A stretch of DNA of 64,000 nucleotides from CAYSCW01 sp964449165 (GTDB taxonomy: Bacteria; Acidobacteriota; Aminicenantia; Aminicenantales; Aminicenantaceae). How positions within the stretch are numbered: the first letter of the stretch is position 1; every line of letters starts with the position of its first letter. Position numbers and translations under genes: made by a program. Below the pieces are notes generated by a model, which made no database searches, was not told the origin of the DNA, and worked only from the letters and a program-made list of their open reading frames with translations. Shown here one piece after another: positions 1-8,159 of the stretch. Where the stretch lies: NCBI GenBank assembly GCA_964449165.1, contig CAYVAT010000005.1, forward strand, positions 71,117 through 135,116, written 5' to 3'.

Positions 1-33
1 ATCTTTTTTTATTAAACAAGGAGGAATAATTAT

Positions 34-1254
34 ATGGAGATCGCAGATATTTTACCCGACTTATTATCTTTAACATCCAAAGCTTTGAGGCGCTCGGAAA
101 TCCGCGAGTTGCTCAAGCTTACCAGACAGCCGGGAGTTATTTCTTTTGCCGGAGGGCTTCCTTTCCCAGGGCTTTTTCCCACAGAAGAGATGAAGGATGC
201 GCTCAACACGGTTTTGGATAAGGAGAGTGAGCTGGCTCTTCAATATGGTCCTACCGAAGGCGACAGCCGTTTGATTGAATATCTGGCGAATTGGATGAGA
301 GAAGATGAAGGGATGCAGATCAACGATGACAATATCATGATTGTCTCTGGTTCTCAACAGGCCTTGGATTTAATCGGTAAGGTCTTCATCGACCCAGGGG
401 ATCCTATCATCGTCGGGCTGCCTTCCTATCTTGGAGCTCTGCAGGCTTTCAGCGCTCACAGAGCCAGTCTCATCGGCGTAGCTCTGGATAAACAGGGAAT
501 GGATGTTGATCGCGTTGAGGAAATACTTAAAGAGCACAAAGAAAAAGGAGAAAGGATCAAGTTTATCTATGTTGTTCCAGATTTTCAGAATCCTTCTGGA
601 GTCACCATGTCATTGGAACGAAGAAAAAGACTTTTGGACCTGTGTTACGACTATGGGACTATAGTAATCGAAGACAGCCCCTACCGTGCATTGAGGTTTG
701 AAGGAGAATCCATACCTATGGTGGGAGCTATGGATAAGAAAGGATATGCCTTTTCCCTTCATACTTTTTCCAAGATCCTTTTTCCCGGAGCCCGGCTGGG
801 CTGGATCATGGCTAACAGTGCAATAATGGATAAGCTAATTATGGCCAAGCAGCCCACAGATTTATGCACTTCACCTTTTTGTCAGTCGGTCGTCTATGAA
901 TTTTGTCGGAGAGGGCTTCTCAAGCCGCATATCAAAAAGATAGTCAAGGTCTACAGAAAAAAACGGGATAGGATGCTTCAAGCGCTGGAAGCGTATATGC
1001 CTGAGGGAGCAGGAATTGACTGGACCCATCCGCAGGGAGGACTTTTCCTATGGGTCTATTTACCTGAACATATGGATGCAGAGAAGCTGTTGATCAAAGC
1101 AGTGGAGAAAGAGGTTGCCTATGTCATAGGCTCTGCTTTCCATTTTGATCGAAGCGGGAAAAATACCATGAGGTTGAACTTTTCTTATCCGAGCGAGGAA
1201 CAGATCGATGAAGGCATAAAGAGACTGGGAGGAGTAATCAGGGAAGCCCTGTGA
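34..1254 (+). CDS. PLP-dependent aminotransferase, fold type I (2-aminoadipate/aromatic class)
   Basis: A 406-residue cytoplasmic aminotransferase of the class I/II family. Visible landmarks are the N-terminal SFAGGLP motif (about 37-43), the QYGPTEG segment (70-76), DFQNPSG (183-189), ED-S-PY (213-217) and the PLP-binding lysine in HTFSK (K247) followed by PGARLGW. This set is typical of the LysN/2-aminoadipate and aromatic aminotransferases related to MocR regulators but lacking their DNA-binding domain. It would transfer amino groups from an amino acid to 2-oxoglutarate; the exact substrate cannot be read from sequence. The ATG is preceded by AAGGAGG at a good distance, which fixes the start. 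It stands alone; the next gene is on the other strand. Confidence 0.93.
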   Translation: MEIADILPDLLSLTSKALRRSEIRELLKLTRQPGVISFAGGLPFPGLFPTEEMKDALNTVLDKESELALQYGPTEGDSRLIEYLANWMREDEGMQINDDNIMIVSGSQQALDLIGKVFIDPGDPIIVGLPSYLGALQAFSAHRASLIGVALDKQGMDVDRVEEILKEHKEKGERIKFIYVVPDFQNPSGVTMSLERRKRLLDLCYDYGTIVIEDSPYRALRFEGESIPMVGAMDKKGYAFSLHTFSKILFPGARLGWIMANSAIMDKLIMAKQPTDLCTSPFCQSVVYEFCRRGLLKPHIKKIVKVYRKKRDRMLQALEAYMPEGAGIDWTHPQGGLFLWVYLPEHMDAEKLLIKAVEKEVAYVIGSAFHFDRSGKNTMRLNFSYPSEEQIDEGIKRLGGVIREAL

Positions 1255-1326
1255 AATGAATTCTTGAAAAACTGGAGGCCATCTGTATTTGGTGGCCATC
1301 TAGCCGAATCGCTCTTTTGAATCAAG

Positions 1327-2034
1327 CTACCTCAATTTCAGCTCCACACTCCCGATCCCGGCATCGATCTTAACTTCGAGGGTGATTTCGCTTTGCCCAT
1401 AAGCCTCATTGGTGTAGATATTATTATTTTTGCTGAAGCCTCTTGCATTAACTGATCCGATTCCTTTATCCACAGCCACACGAACTCCAGTGCTCTGAGG
1501 AAGATAGAGCACGATATGTCCCACTCCTCCGTCTATATTGACGTCGAAATCGTTCCTGTGCTCACCTGTAAGATCCACTTCCACGTCGCCGACACCCATA
1601 TCGACCACCAATGACTCCAGAATCAGGCCTCGAAGGTCAAGATCGCTTTTTCCTGCTCCAAAATCGATCACAAGATCAAGAGGAATGTCCTCTCGAAGGC
1701 TGATATCCCATTTGTTCTTCTTTTTCCCCAAAACGAAGCCCTTCTTTTTCCCTTGGCGAACTTCGACTTCGCCATGATTTCCTATCACAGAGTATTCGAT
1801 ATTTGGCTTCATACGCTCAACATTATAGAGGAATGTCCCCTCCATAAGCTGATCTGTACCGCCCCGGAGATAGAGTTCTCCTTCTCCCATTTTGAGCGTG
1901 ATTTCTGAGGATACTACCTCACCAAGGGGGATGGAATGGGTCTCCTCCTTCATCTCATCAACGGGAACACATGCTGCAAGAGCGGCAATAGAAAGAGTCA
2001 GTATAAATAATTTTCGCCATGGTGCTTTGTACAT
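1327..2034 (-). CDS. Toast-rack/LiaF-like beta-repeat lipoprotein
   Basis: A 235-residue predicted lipoprotein. The ATG at 2034 is chosen over a start 17 codons upstream because AAGGAGG lies 8 nt before it and it gives a clean signal peptide ending in a lipobox (LAAC, cysteine about residue 21). The rest is a regular series of short beta strands with glycine-aspartate turns (GAGKSDLDLRG, GVGDVEVDL, GGVGHIVLYL, GIGSVNARG, GIGSVELKL), the pattern of toast_rack N-terminal and LiaF-like C-terminal domains, which form a beta solenoid. It probably sits in the periplasm on a membrane. Function is unknown; related proteins occur near envelope-stress systems. A short coding stretch lies just upstream and its stop codon overlaps this gene's ribosome site. 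Confidence 0.8.
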   Translation of the reverse strand: MYKAPWRKLFILTLSIAALAACVPVDEMKEETHSIPLGEVVSSEITLKMGEGELYLRGGTDQLMEGTFLYNVERMKPNIEYSVIGNHGEVEVRQGKKKGFVLGKKKNKWDISLREDIPLDLVIDFGAGKSDLDLRGLILESLVVDMGVGDVEVDLTGEHRNDFDVNIDGGVGHIVLYLPQSTGVRVAVDKGIGSVNARGFSKNNNIYTNEAYGQSEITLEVKIDAGIGSVELKLR

Positions 2035-2047
2035 TGGCTCTGCCTCC

Positions 2048-2221
2048 TTAATTGTAGATACGAGATTTCGAGCCTTTTCGTTCAATATCTGTTTTTGGTT
2101 TGATCGCTGACACTTTCACACTTACCGTTGACAAGGACACTTCTTTTATATTCTCAATTGAGGCTTTAAGGTTTTCCGTGATAACCTTTGTGGTCGGGTC
2201 AACAAGATGGGGATGGAACAC
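2048..2221 (-). pseudogene. Short reading frame or decayed gene upstream of the toast-rack lipoprotein
   Basis: A GTG-started frame of 57 codons with protein-like composition (VDPTTKVITENLKASIEN is part of it). Its TAA stop overlaps the AAGGAGG of the lipoprotein gene, which suggests translational coupling. The same frame continues upstream through a TAG at 2257-2259 into more protein-like sequence to about 2350, so the whole is more likely the tail of a gene broken by a nonsense mutation than an intact small gene. No family was recognised. No Shine-Dalgarno sequence precedes the GTG. Confidence 0.4.
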
Positions 2222-2397
2222 GGGTTTTTCTTTTTCGCAATCCTTTTTTTCTTCGCCTATGGACTATGAATCCGGTTTGGATGTAGAATATTTTTGGAAC
2301 AGGATTTCAGCAGAGGGAAAATTTTGTTGGTTGATCCAATTAGAATTACTTCTTTCGAATAAGAAGAATTTATTAACAAGTTATACGAAATTATACG

Positions 2398-4464
2398 ATG
2401 GTGAATATGAATAGAAAATTCATTTTGTTCTTTTTATCCATCACATTTATCGCTTCTGTTATAAATTTAGAAAGAAGTGATGTGCCCCCAAAATACAAAA
2501 AATGGATTGAGGAGGAAGTTATCTACATCATCACTCCTGCAGAAAAGGAAGTGTTCCATAAACTGGAAACAGATAAAGAAAGAGACCAGTTCATGGAAGA
2601 GTTCTGGCGGCAGAGAGATCCCACTCCCGGAACTCCCAGGAATGAATTCAAAGAAGAGCATTACAGAAGAATCGCATATGCGAATAAGAAGTTCGGAAGG
2701 GGGACACCTATACAAGGCTGGAGGACGGATAGAGGTAGGATTTATATTAAATTGGGTAATCCTGGGCTAATACAGAAATTTATTGATTATTGTATATATC
2801 CTGTAGAGATTTGGTATTACCAAGGCAATCCGAGATATGGGCAAGCTCCTCTTTTCCGACTCCTATTCTTTCAGAGACATGGGGTGGGAGAATTTGAGCT
2901 GTATAATCCAATATCTGATGGCCCAAGAAGCTTAGTAACCTTAATCAAATCGGGTTCGTTAGTGGAGCAAGATCATGAGGCTTATGAATTAATTAAGAAA
3001 AATGTATCCCTTGAATTAGCCGATACATCTTTGTCCTCTTTCCCTGGCCAAGGCAGATGGGAGCATCTCTTGCCCTCTACGATTTTATTGGGCGGGGTTG
3101 AAGTCTATCCTCAAAAGAAAGTACAGGATGATTATGCATATGGGTTTTTAGAGCATAAAGCCACAGTTGAAGTCAGCTATTCAGTCTATTATATGGGAAA
3201 CCAGTCAAGAGTTAACGTTATTCAGGACACATCCGGTATCTTCTTTGTTAATTATTCGATTGAACCAGAAACTCTCTCTGTTGATTCCTATCAGGATAGA
3301 TATTTTACTAATCTAAAAGTGTCGATGAGAGTCACAGATACTGAAGGAAAAAACATTTTTCAACAGGAGAGGAATTTTCCGATTGAGTTAAAAAAGGAAC
3401 AATTGAAGAAAATAGGGAAAAGACCTTTTCATCTTTGTGATTCATTTCCTTTAATCCCAGGTGAGTACACATTCAACCTTTTAATGGAAAACACGGTCAC
3501 CAAGGAATTTACCTCCTTTGAAAAGGATATATCTGTACCTGAGCCTGAATCTTTTCAGATGAGCTCCCTCATATTGGCCAATAAAGTAAATAGAGATTCT
3601 CTCTTTAGTCAATTCAATAAAGCGTTTCAGGTAGGGAATCTTCAGATTTATCCATCCCTCGGGAATGTTTTCTGCAGGAAAGACAAAATGTTTCTTTTTT
3701 TTCAGCTTTATGGATTAGGTCAGGAATTAGAGGAAAATGCCTTTTTAGAATATACGTTTTATAGAGGAGAGGAAGAATTTCAGACAACACATAAAAGAGT
3801 CAAGGAATATGAAAACGCCCGGGATTTTCTGCAGGAATTTTCCATGGAGAAATTTTCCTCTGGAAGATACGAAGTAAAGGTTTCCCTTTTAGACATGGAA
3901 GGAGAAGAGATTCTATCTGAAAGAGAAGAGTTTTCCGTCTCCGAACAACCTTTGCCTGAATCCTGGATACTAAGTCAGACATATCCTGCCATAAATGATC
4001 CTTCCTACTCCACTCTGTTGGGCATTCAATTTCTCAATAAAGGCGAGACTACAAGAGCTCGTGAGGAACTGGAGAGAGCATACAGCAGCGATACGGATTC
4101 TTTGACTTACGCTTTGAATTATGCTCGATCTCTTTTGGCACTCGGTGAATACAATAGAATAAAGGAAATCCTGATTCCTTTTTTGGATAAACCCAATAAG
4201 AAATATATTCTCCATAAATTTTTAGGCATTGCTCATCAGGGATTGGAAGAATATGAAAAAGCAATTTCATACTATAAGGAATACATATCACTTGAAGGAG
4301 CTAATTTTGAAGTCTTGAATTCAATAGCCTTATGTCATTATCAGTCAGGCGATGAGCTGGAAGCTTTGAGAGCTTGGGAGAAGTCTTTAGAAATTAATCC
4401 CGATCAGGATGGGATTAAACAGGTTATAAAAATTCTGAAAGAAAAGATAAGGGATAAAAGATGA
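2398..4464 (+). CDS. GWxTD domain-containing TPR protein
   Basis: A 688-residue exported protein. After a hydrophobic N-terminal signal (about 6-22) comes the GWxTD module: the FW-RQRDPTPGTPRNEF segment (69-84), Y-RRI-YAN, and the diagnostic GWRTD at 107-111 followed by GRIYI-LG-P. The middle is beta-rich and uncharacterised. The C-terminal quarter (about 540-680) contains TPR helices, including ALNYARSLLALGEY and AIALCHY-like repeats. GWxTD proteins are frequent in Acidobacteria and Aminicenantes and their job is unknown; a surface or periplasmic role is inferred. The start may also be the ATG three codons later. The stop overlaps the next gene by 4 nt (ATGA), so the two are translated together. 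Confidence 0.88.
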   Translation: MVNMNRKFILFFLSITFIASVINLERSDVPPKYKKWIEEEVIYIITPAEKEVFHKLETDKERDQFMEEFWRQRDPTPGTPRNEFKEEHYRRIAYANKKFGRGTPIQGWRTDRGRIYIKLGNPGLIQKFIDYCIYPVEIWYYQGNPRYGQAPLFRLLFFQRHGVGEFELYNPISDGPRSLVTLIKSGSLVEQDHEAYELIKKNVSLELADTSLSSFPGQGRWEHLLPSTILLGGVEVYPQKKVQDDYAYGFLEHKATVEVSYSVYYMGNQSRVNVIQDTSGIFFVNYSIEPETLSVDSYQDRYFTNLKVSMRVTDTEGKNIFQQERNFPIELKKEQLKKIGKRPFHLCDSFPLIPGEYTFNLLMENTVTKEFTSFEKDISVPEPESFQMSSLILANKVNRDSLFSQFNKAFQVGNLQIYPSLGNVFCRKDKMFLFFQLYGLGQELEENAFLEYTFYRGEEEFQTTHKRVKEYENARDFLQEFSMEKFSSGRYEVKVSLLDMEGEEILSEREEFSVSEQPLPESWILSQTYPAINDPSYSTLLGIQFLNKGETTRAREELERAYSSDTDSLTYALNYARSLLALGEYNRIKEILIPFLDKPNKKYILHKFLGIAHQGLEEYEKAISYYKEYISLEGANFEVLNSIALCHYQSGDELEALRAWEKSLEINPDQDGIKQVIKILKEKIRDKR

Positions 4465-5324
4465 ATTTCCGAAATAGAGCAATCCCAATCTTTTTGCTAG
4501 GATCAATCTTGATTTTTTCTTCTCAAATTTTGCCACAAAAACTGAAAACTCAGATAAAGTTAACTGATATTTTGACAAAGACCGGTGAGTATTGTGAAAG
4601 GTTGGAGAACGCAGCGCTTGATTTTGTGTGTAAGGAGAAAATAACAGAAAAGATAGACGTTAGCGAGGAGTGGGCTTCTAGAGATAGAGTCCTGAAAATA
4701 GTCAAAGATTTACCCGGAGCCTGGCGGCCGAGCAGAAGAATAAAAAAGAATACATTTGTTTATGATTATCAGTTAATCAGGAAGAAGAAAGATGTCAGAG
4801 AGACAAGAATATTATTAGAAGAGAACGGAAAAGAAAGATATGAAAAGAATTCTGAACTTAAAACGCAGATGTTTTATTTTGAGAAACCCTTATTTGGGCC
4901 CATCGGGCTTCTGAGTAAATACTGGCAGGAGCATCTTCATTACACAATAATCAAACAAGATAAGCTGAAGGGAGAAGAGACCATCTTGATAGAAGCTGTA
5001 CCTAGGCCATCCTTGAGTCAAGAACACCTTTATGGAAAAATCTGGGTAAGAGAGAGTGACTTTAGCATCCTGAAGATAGAATGGGTACCAGAATCCATGA
5101 AGGATTATGAAGTGATAGAAAGAGCGGCCAAGAAATATAAAGCAACACCAAAGATCACCTTCATTTCAGAATACGACATCGAGAAGAATGGAATCAGGTT
5201 TCCCAGCAGAGTTTTTATCGAGGAAGCTTATATCAGCAAAAAGGGCAAGCATATCAAGTCAGAGACGATTATTGTTTATGAGGGTTATAAATTCTTTACG
5301 GTTGAAACCGAAGTTAAATATTAA
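4461..5324 (+). CDS. Exported protein of unknown function, partner of the GWxTD gene
   Basis: A 287-residue protein with a signal peptide (about 8-24). It begins inside the last codons of the GWxTD gene (ATGA overlap), so it is its operon partner. The body has a conserved-looking cysteine pair (EYCERLENAALDFVCKE, about 45-60) and a C-terminal half made of long beta strands (GKIWVRESDFSILKIEWVP and ITFISEYDIEKNGIRFPSR) that resembles the LolA/outer-membrane-lipoprotein-sorting fold. A role in binding lipid or lipoprotein in the periplasm is only a fold-level guess. Confidence 0.75.
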   Translation: MNFRNRAIPIFLLGSILIFSSQILPQKLKTQIKLTDILTKTGEYCERLENAALDFVCKEKITEKIDVSEEWASRDRVLKIVKDLPGAWRPSRRIKKNTFVYDYQLIRKKKDVRETRILLEENGKERYEKNSELKTQMFYFEKPLFGPIGLLSKYWQEHLHYTIIKQDKLKGEETILIEAVPRPSLSQEHLYGKIWVRESDFSILKIEWVPESMKDYEVIERAAKKYKATPKITFISEYDIEKNGIRFPSRVFIEEAYISKKGKHIKSETIIVYEGYKFFTVETEVKY

Positions 5325-5485
5325 TCCAGGAAGTATGTGATTTCCATGCAGATTTCTTTTGTTTCTGAGGATTTAGGATATACTAGTGCGAAGTATTCAT
5401 CTGTTAGACTGATGAGAGGCAATGAAGATGACTGATTACTTGATCCATGGATATTTTTGCAGCGGTCCTTCTTCTTCGTTGTCAT
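5321..5485 (-). CDS. Possible 54-residue small protein (weak)
   Basis: An ATG frame preceded by GGGAAAGGA, running antisense through the gap after the previous gene and ending inside its last codon. It starts MTTKKKDRCK and ends EICMEITYFLD. Composition is protein-like but there is no recognised family, and an unbroken 54-codon frame can occur by chance. The rest of the 374-base gap (5325-5698) holds only the permease promoter. Confidence 0.2.
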   Translation of the reverse strand: MTTKKKDRCKNIHGSSNQSSSLPLISLTDEYFALVYPKSSETKEICMEITYFLD

Positions 5486-5637
5486 ACCATCCTTTCCCTC
5501 AAGTTTTCATCCATCATATTTAAATCACAAATCCATTGTTAAACACATTCACTCTAAGCTATTCCCATTTTTTAGGATGTACTGAAAGAGGATAAATGAC
5601 TCCATATCTTGAGTATGAGATTGCCTTATTGTGGGGG

Positions 5638-5666
5638 TTGACAATTTTTCAGTCTAAAGATATTTT
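5638..5666 (+). promoter_or_regulatory. Sigma-70-type promoter for the first permease gene
   Basis: TTGACA (5638-5643), a 17-base spacer and TATTTT (5661-5666). Expected transcription start is near 5673, giving a leader of about 26 nt that includes the AGGAGAAGG ribosome site before the GTG at 5699. Confidence 0.7.
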
Positions 5667-5698
5667 AAGCCCGACCAGGTTACAAATCAGGAGAAGGC

Positions 5699-8059
5699 GT
5701 GGCAGAAGAAAAGCTTCCAAGAACAAGCCAAGAGAACAGGACCAAGCCTGTCACAGAGCTGGCCCGGGACATGGGCCTGATGCATGTCACCATGATCGGT
5801 ATCGGGGCCATGATAGGGGCAGGGATATTCGTGCTCACGGGCTTGGCCGCTGGAGTAGCAGGCCCTGCCCTCCTTCTGGTCTTCCTTTTCAACGGCATTG
5901 TCACCGGCTTGACTGCTCTATCTTATGCGGAACTGGGCTCCTGCTTTCCTGAGGCAGGCGGCGGGTATCTGTGGGTGAAAGAGGCGCTCCCCCAGCCAAA
6001 TGGCTTTCTCTCCGGTTGGATAAGCTGGTTTGCTCATGCTGTGGCCTGCAGTCTCTATGCTGTGGCCTTCGGCGCTTTCAGCGTGGATCTTCTTGATGTG
6101 GCAGGAATCGATATTTCCAAATGGCTTTCCCGGTTATCCAGTGCTTCGCCGCATGTTCTCGGTGCAAAGTTGATTGCTGTCATCGTCACTCTGATTTTTG
6201 TCTACATCAACTATCGGGGCGCCAAAGAGACGGGACAAGCAGAAACATTGGTCACCATCCTCAAAATTGTGATTATCGGACTGTTCATCGGCTTTGGCAT
6301 TTATGCCATATTTGCAGGCAGACTGGAGGAGCCATGGCAGGGGCATTTCAGCGGGTTTTTTCAAAGAGGACCTCTTGGCATCATCATGGCTATGGGCCTA
6401 ACCTTCATCGCTTTTGAGGGCTATGAAATCATCGCCCAGTGCGGAGAGGAAGTAAAGAACCCCAAACGGAATATTCCTCGCTCCATCTTCCTCTCGTTGT
6501 TGATCGTTGTTCCTATCTACATCTTGGTGGCCTTCGTTGCCCTGGGGGCTGTGACTCCCGAGGGAGACCTACCCAGCTGGCAGTATTTGGGCCAGAAAGG
6601 CGAACTGGCCATGATTGAAGCGGCCGAGCACTTCATGATGGGCAGAATCGGAAGGATTATCTTCCTCATTGGCGGGCTGTTTTCCACCATGTCCGCTCTC
6701 AACGCTACGGTCTATTCCTCTTCGAGAGTCAGTTTTGCCATGGGGCGTGACCATAACCTGCCAGGATTATTTTCGAGGGTTCATCAGAAGAAAAGGACTC
6801 CCTACATGGCCGTTTTCCTTTCTGGAGGGCTCATCATGCTCATGGCAGTGGCCCTTCCCATCGAGGATATCGCCAGTGCGACTGATGCCATGTTTCTCCT
6901 TCTGTTCATCTTTGTCAACCTGGCGGTGATCAACTTGCGCAAGAACCGGCCTGATCTTGATAGAGGCTTCAAGGTTCCCTTTTATCCTTATTTCCCCCTT
7001 GTGGCCACATTTTTGAATCTCGGCCTTGCTGTTTTTCTGTTTTTCTACCGACCCCTGGGCATCTGGGTGTGTATTGGCTACATACTCTTTGGGATAGCCA
7101 TTTATTATCTCTACTCGAAGAGGAAAGAGTTCGTGGCCAAAGCTGTTCCTGTGATTCATGCCGAACAGCCTGTTTTACAGGTCGATCCCTGCCAGTTTCA
7201 CATCCTCGTTCCGGTAGCCAATGAAAAAACAGTAGCTCAGCTTCAGCACTTTGCCATAGATATAGCCAAATCTTATAACGCTGACATCACCGTGCTGAAC
7301 GTCATCCATGTGCCGCCGCAGCTTCCTCCCAGTGAAGGACGCAAATATCTCAGCAGGGCCCGGAGTTTGCTTTCCAGGGCTATAGAGATTGCAGAGAAGG
7401 AAGAGATCCCCGTCTATTCTTTGGTGAAATTAACCCATAACATACCCAAAGCTATCATTGAAACCTGCGATGAGAGAAAGATCAATCTGATGATCATCGG
7501 CTGGGAGGGAGAAAAGCCCGCATATAACAGGGTCTTCGGGACAATCCTGGACGAGATCATTCTCAACACAGTCTGCGACATTGCCCTTGTCTGTCGGGCC
7601 CGTTCCAAAGATGAAGTGATAGGCCGAGTTCTTATTCCTGTCAGTAACATCAAATATGCGATCCTTTCGCTTAAGATTGCTGAAGCCTTGTTAAAAAACA
7701 ACAAAACGCCTATCGTCCTCTTCCATGCCACAGCTCGTCAGGATGTGGAGGATGTGGAAGTGAAATACCACGAGGAGCTTCAGAAGCTCAAGGATGAGAT
7801 CGATCCCCAACGATACAAGATTGTGGTCAAGAAAACGCACAAGGTTGGAGAAGCCATACTTGCGGAGATCCAGCATCATGATCTGATTATCATGGGTGCT
7901 CCTGAGGAAGGCTTGGTCAGGCGAGCCCTCTTTGGCGACATGCCTGTTCAGATCGCCAGAGAGACAAATGTGCCCATCATCTTGACCAAGAAGTATACAG
8001 GAAGTTTTAAATCCTGGTTCCAGAAATTCTTCGGATCGCGAAAAACCATGATCAATTAA
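5699..8059 (+). CDS. APC-family amino acid permease fused to two universal-stress domains (copy 1)
   Basis: A 786-residue inner-membrane transporter. Residues about 20-475 form the 12-helix APC permease, with the substrate-site motif GIGAMIGAGIFVLTG in helix 1 and FIAFEGYE in helix 6. After helix 12 the cytoplasmic tail carries two universal-stress-protein (UspA) domains, about 495-635 and 640-775; the second has an ATP-binding G-2x-G-9x-G-like pattern (IMGAPEEGLVRRALFGD). Such fusions are thought to gate amino-acid uptake by nucleotide or energy state. GTG start with AGGAGAAGG upstream. A paralogue follows 100 bases downstream, probably on the same transcript. The amino acid carried is not known. 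Confidence 0.92.
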   Translation: MAEEKLPRTSQENRTKPVTELARDMGLMHVTMIGIGAMIGAGIFVLTGLAAGVAGPALLLVFLFNGIVTGLTALSYAELGSCFPEAGGGYLWVKEALPQPNGFLSGWISWFAHAVACSLYAVAFGAFSVDLLDVAGIDISKWLSRLSSASPHVLGAKLIAVIVTLIFVYINYRGAKETGQAETLVTILKIVIIGLFIGFGIYAIFAGRLEEPWQGHFSGFFQRGPLGIIMAMGLTFIAFEGYEIIAQCGEEVKNPKRNIPRSIFLSLLIVVPIYILVAFVALGAVTPEGDLPSWQYLGQKGELAMIEAAEHFMMGRIGRIIFLIGGLFSTMSALNATVYSSSRVSFAMGRDHNLPGLFSRVHQKKRTPYMAVFLSGGLIMLMAVALPIEDIASATDAMFLLLFIFVNLAVINLRKNRPDLDRGFKVPFYPYFPLVATFLNLGLAVFLFFYRPLGIWVCIGYILFGIAIYYLYSKRKEFVAKAVPVIHAEQPVLQVDPCQFHILVPVANEKTVAQLQHFAIDIAKSYNADITVLNVIHVPPQLPPSEGRKYLSRARSLLSRAIEIAEKEEIPVYSLVKLTHNIPKAIIETCDERKINLMIIGWEGEKPAYNRVFGTILDEIILNTVCDIALVCRARSKDEVIGRVLIPVSNIKYAILSLKIAEALLKNNKTPIVLFHATARQDVEDVEVKYHEELQKLKDEIDPQRYKIVVKKTHKVGEAILAEIQHHDLIIMGAPEEGLVRRALFGDMPVQIARETNVPIILTKKYTGSFKSWFQKFFGSRKTMIN

Positions 8060-8159
8060 TAAGAGGGACATTGAAAATGGGGGCAGGCTGCTTTTTTAAA
8101 AAAAGAATCATATTCTTTTAAAGCTGTCTTTTTAAAACCATAACAAAGCAGAGATAAGC

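Noticed and set aside
2100..2414. A 104-codon plus-strand frame upstream of the GWxTD gene
   Set aside because: No ribosome site, it overlaps the GWxTD start, and the minus strand of the same stretch reads more like protein.
5596..5952. A 118-codon plus-strand frame over the permease start
   Set aside because: Arginine/histidine-rich, out of frame with the permease, and it covers the promoter; a shadow.
8101..8119. AAAAGAAT/ATTCTTTT hairpin between the two permease genes as a terminator
   Set aside because: The stem is only A-T pairs with one G-C and has no U run placed after it; too weak to call.
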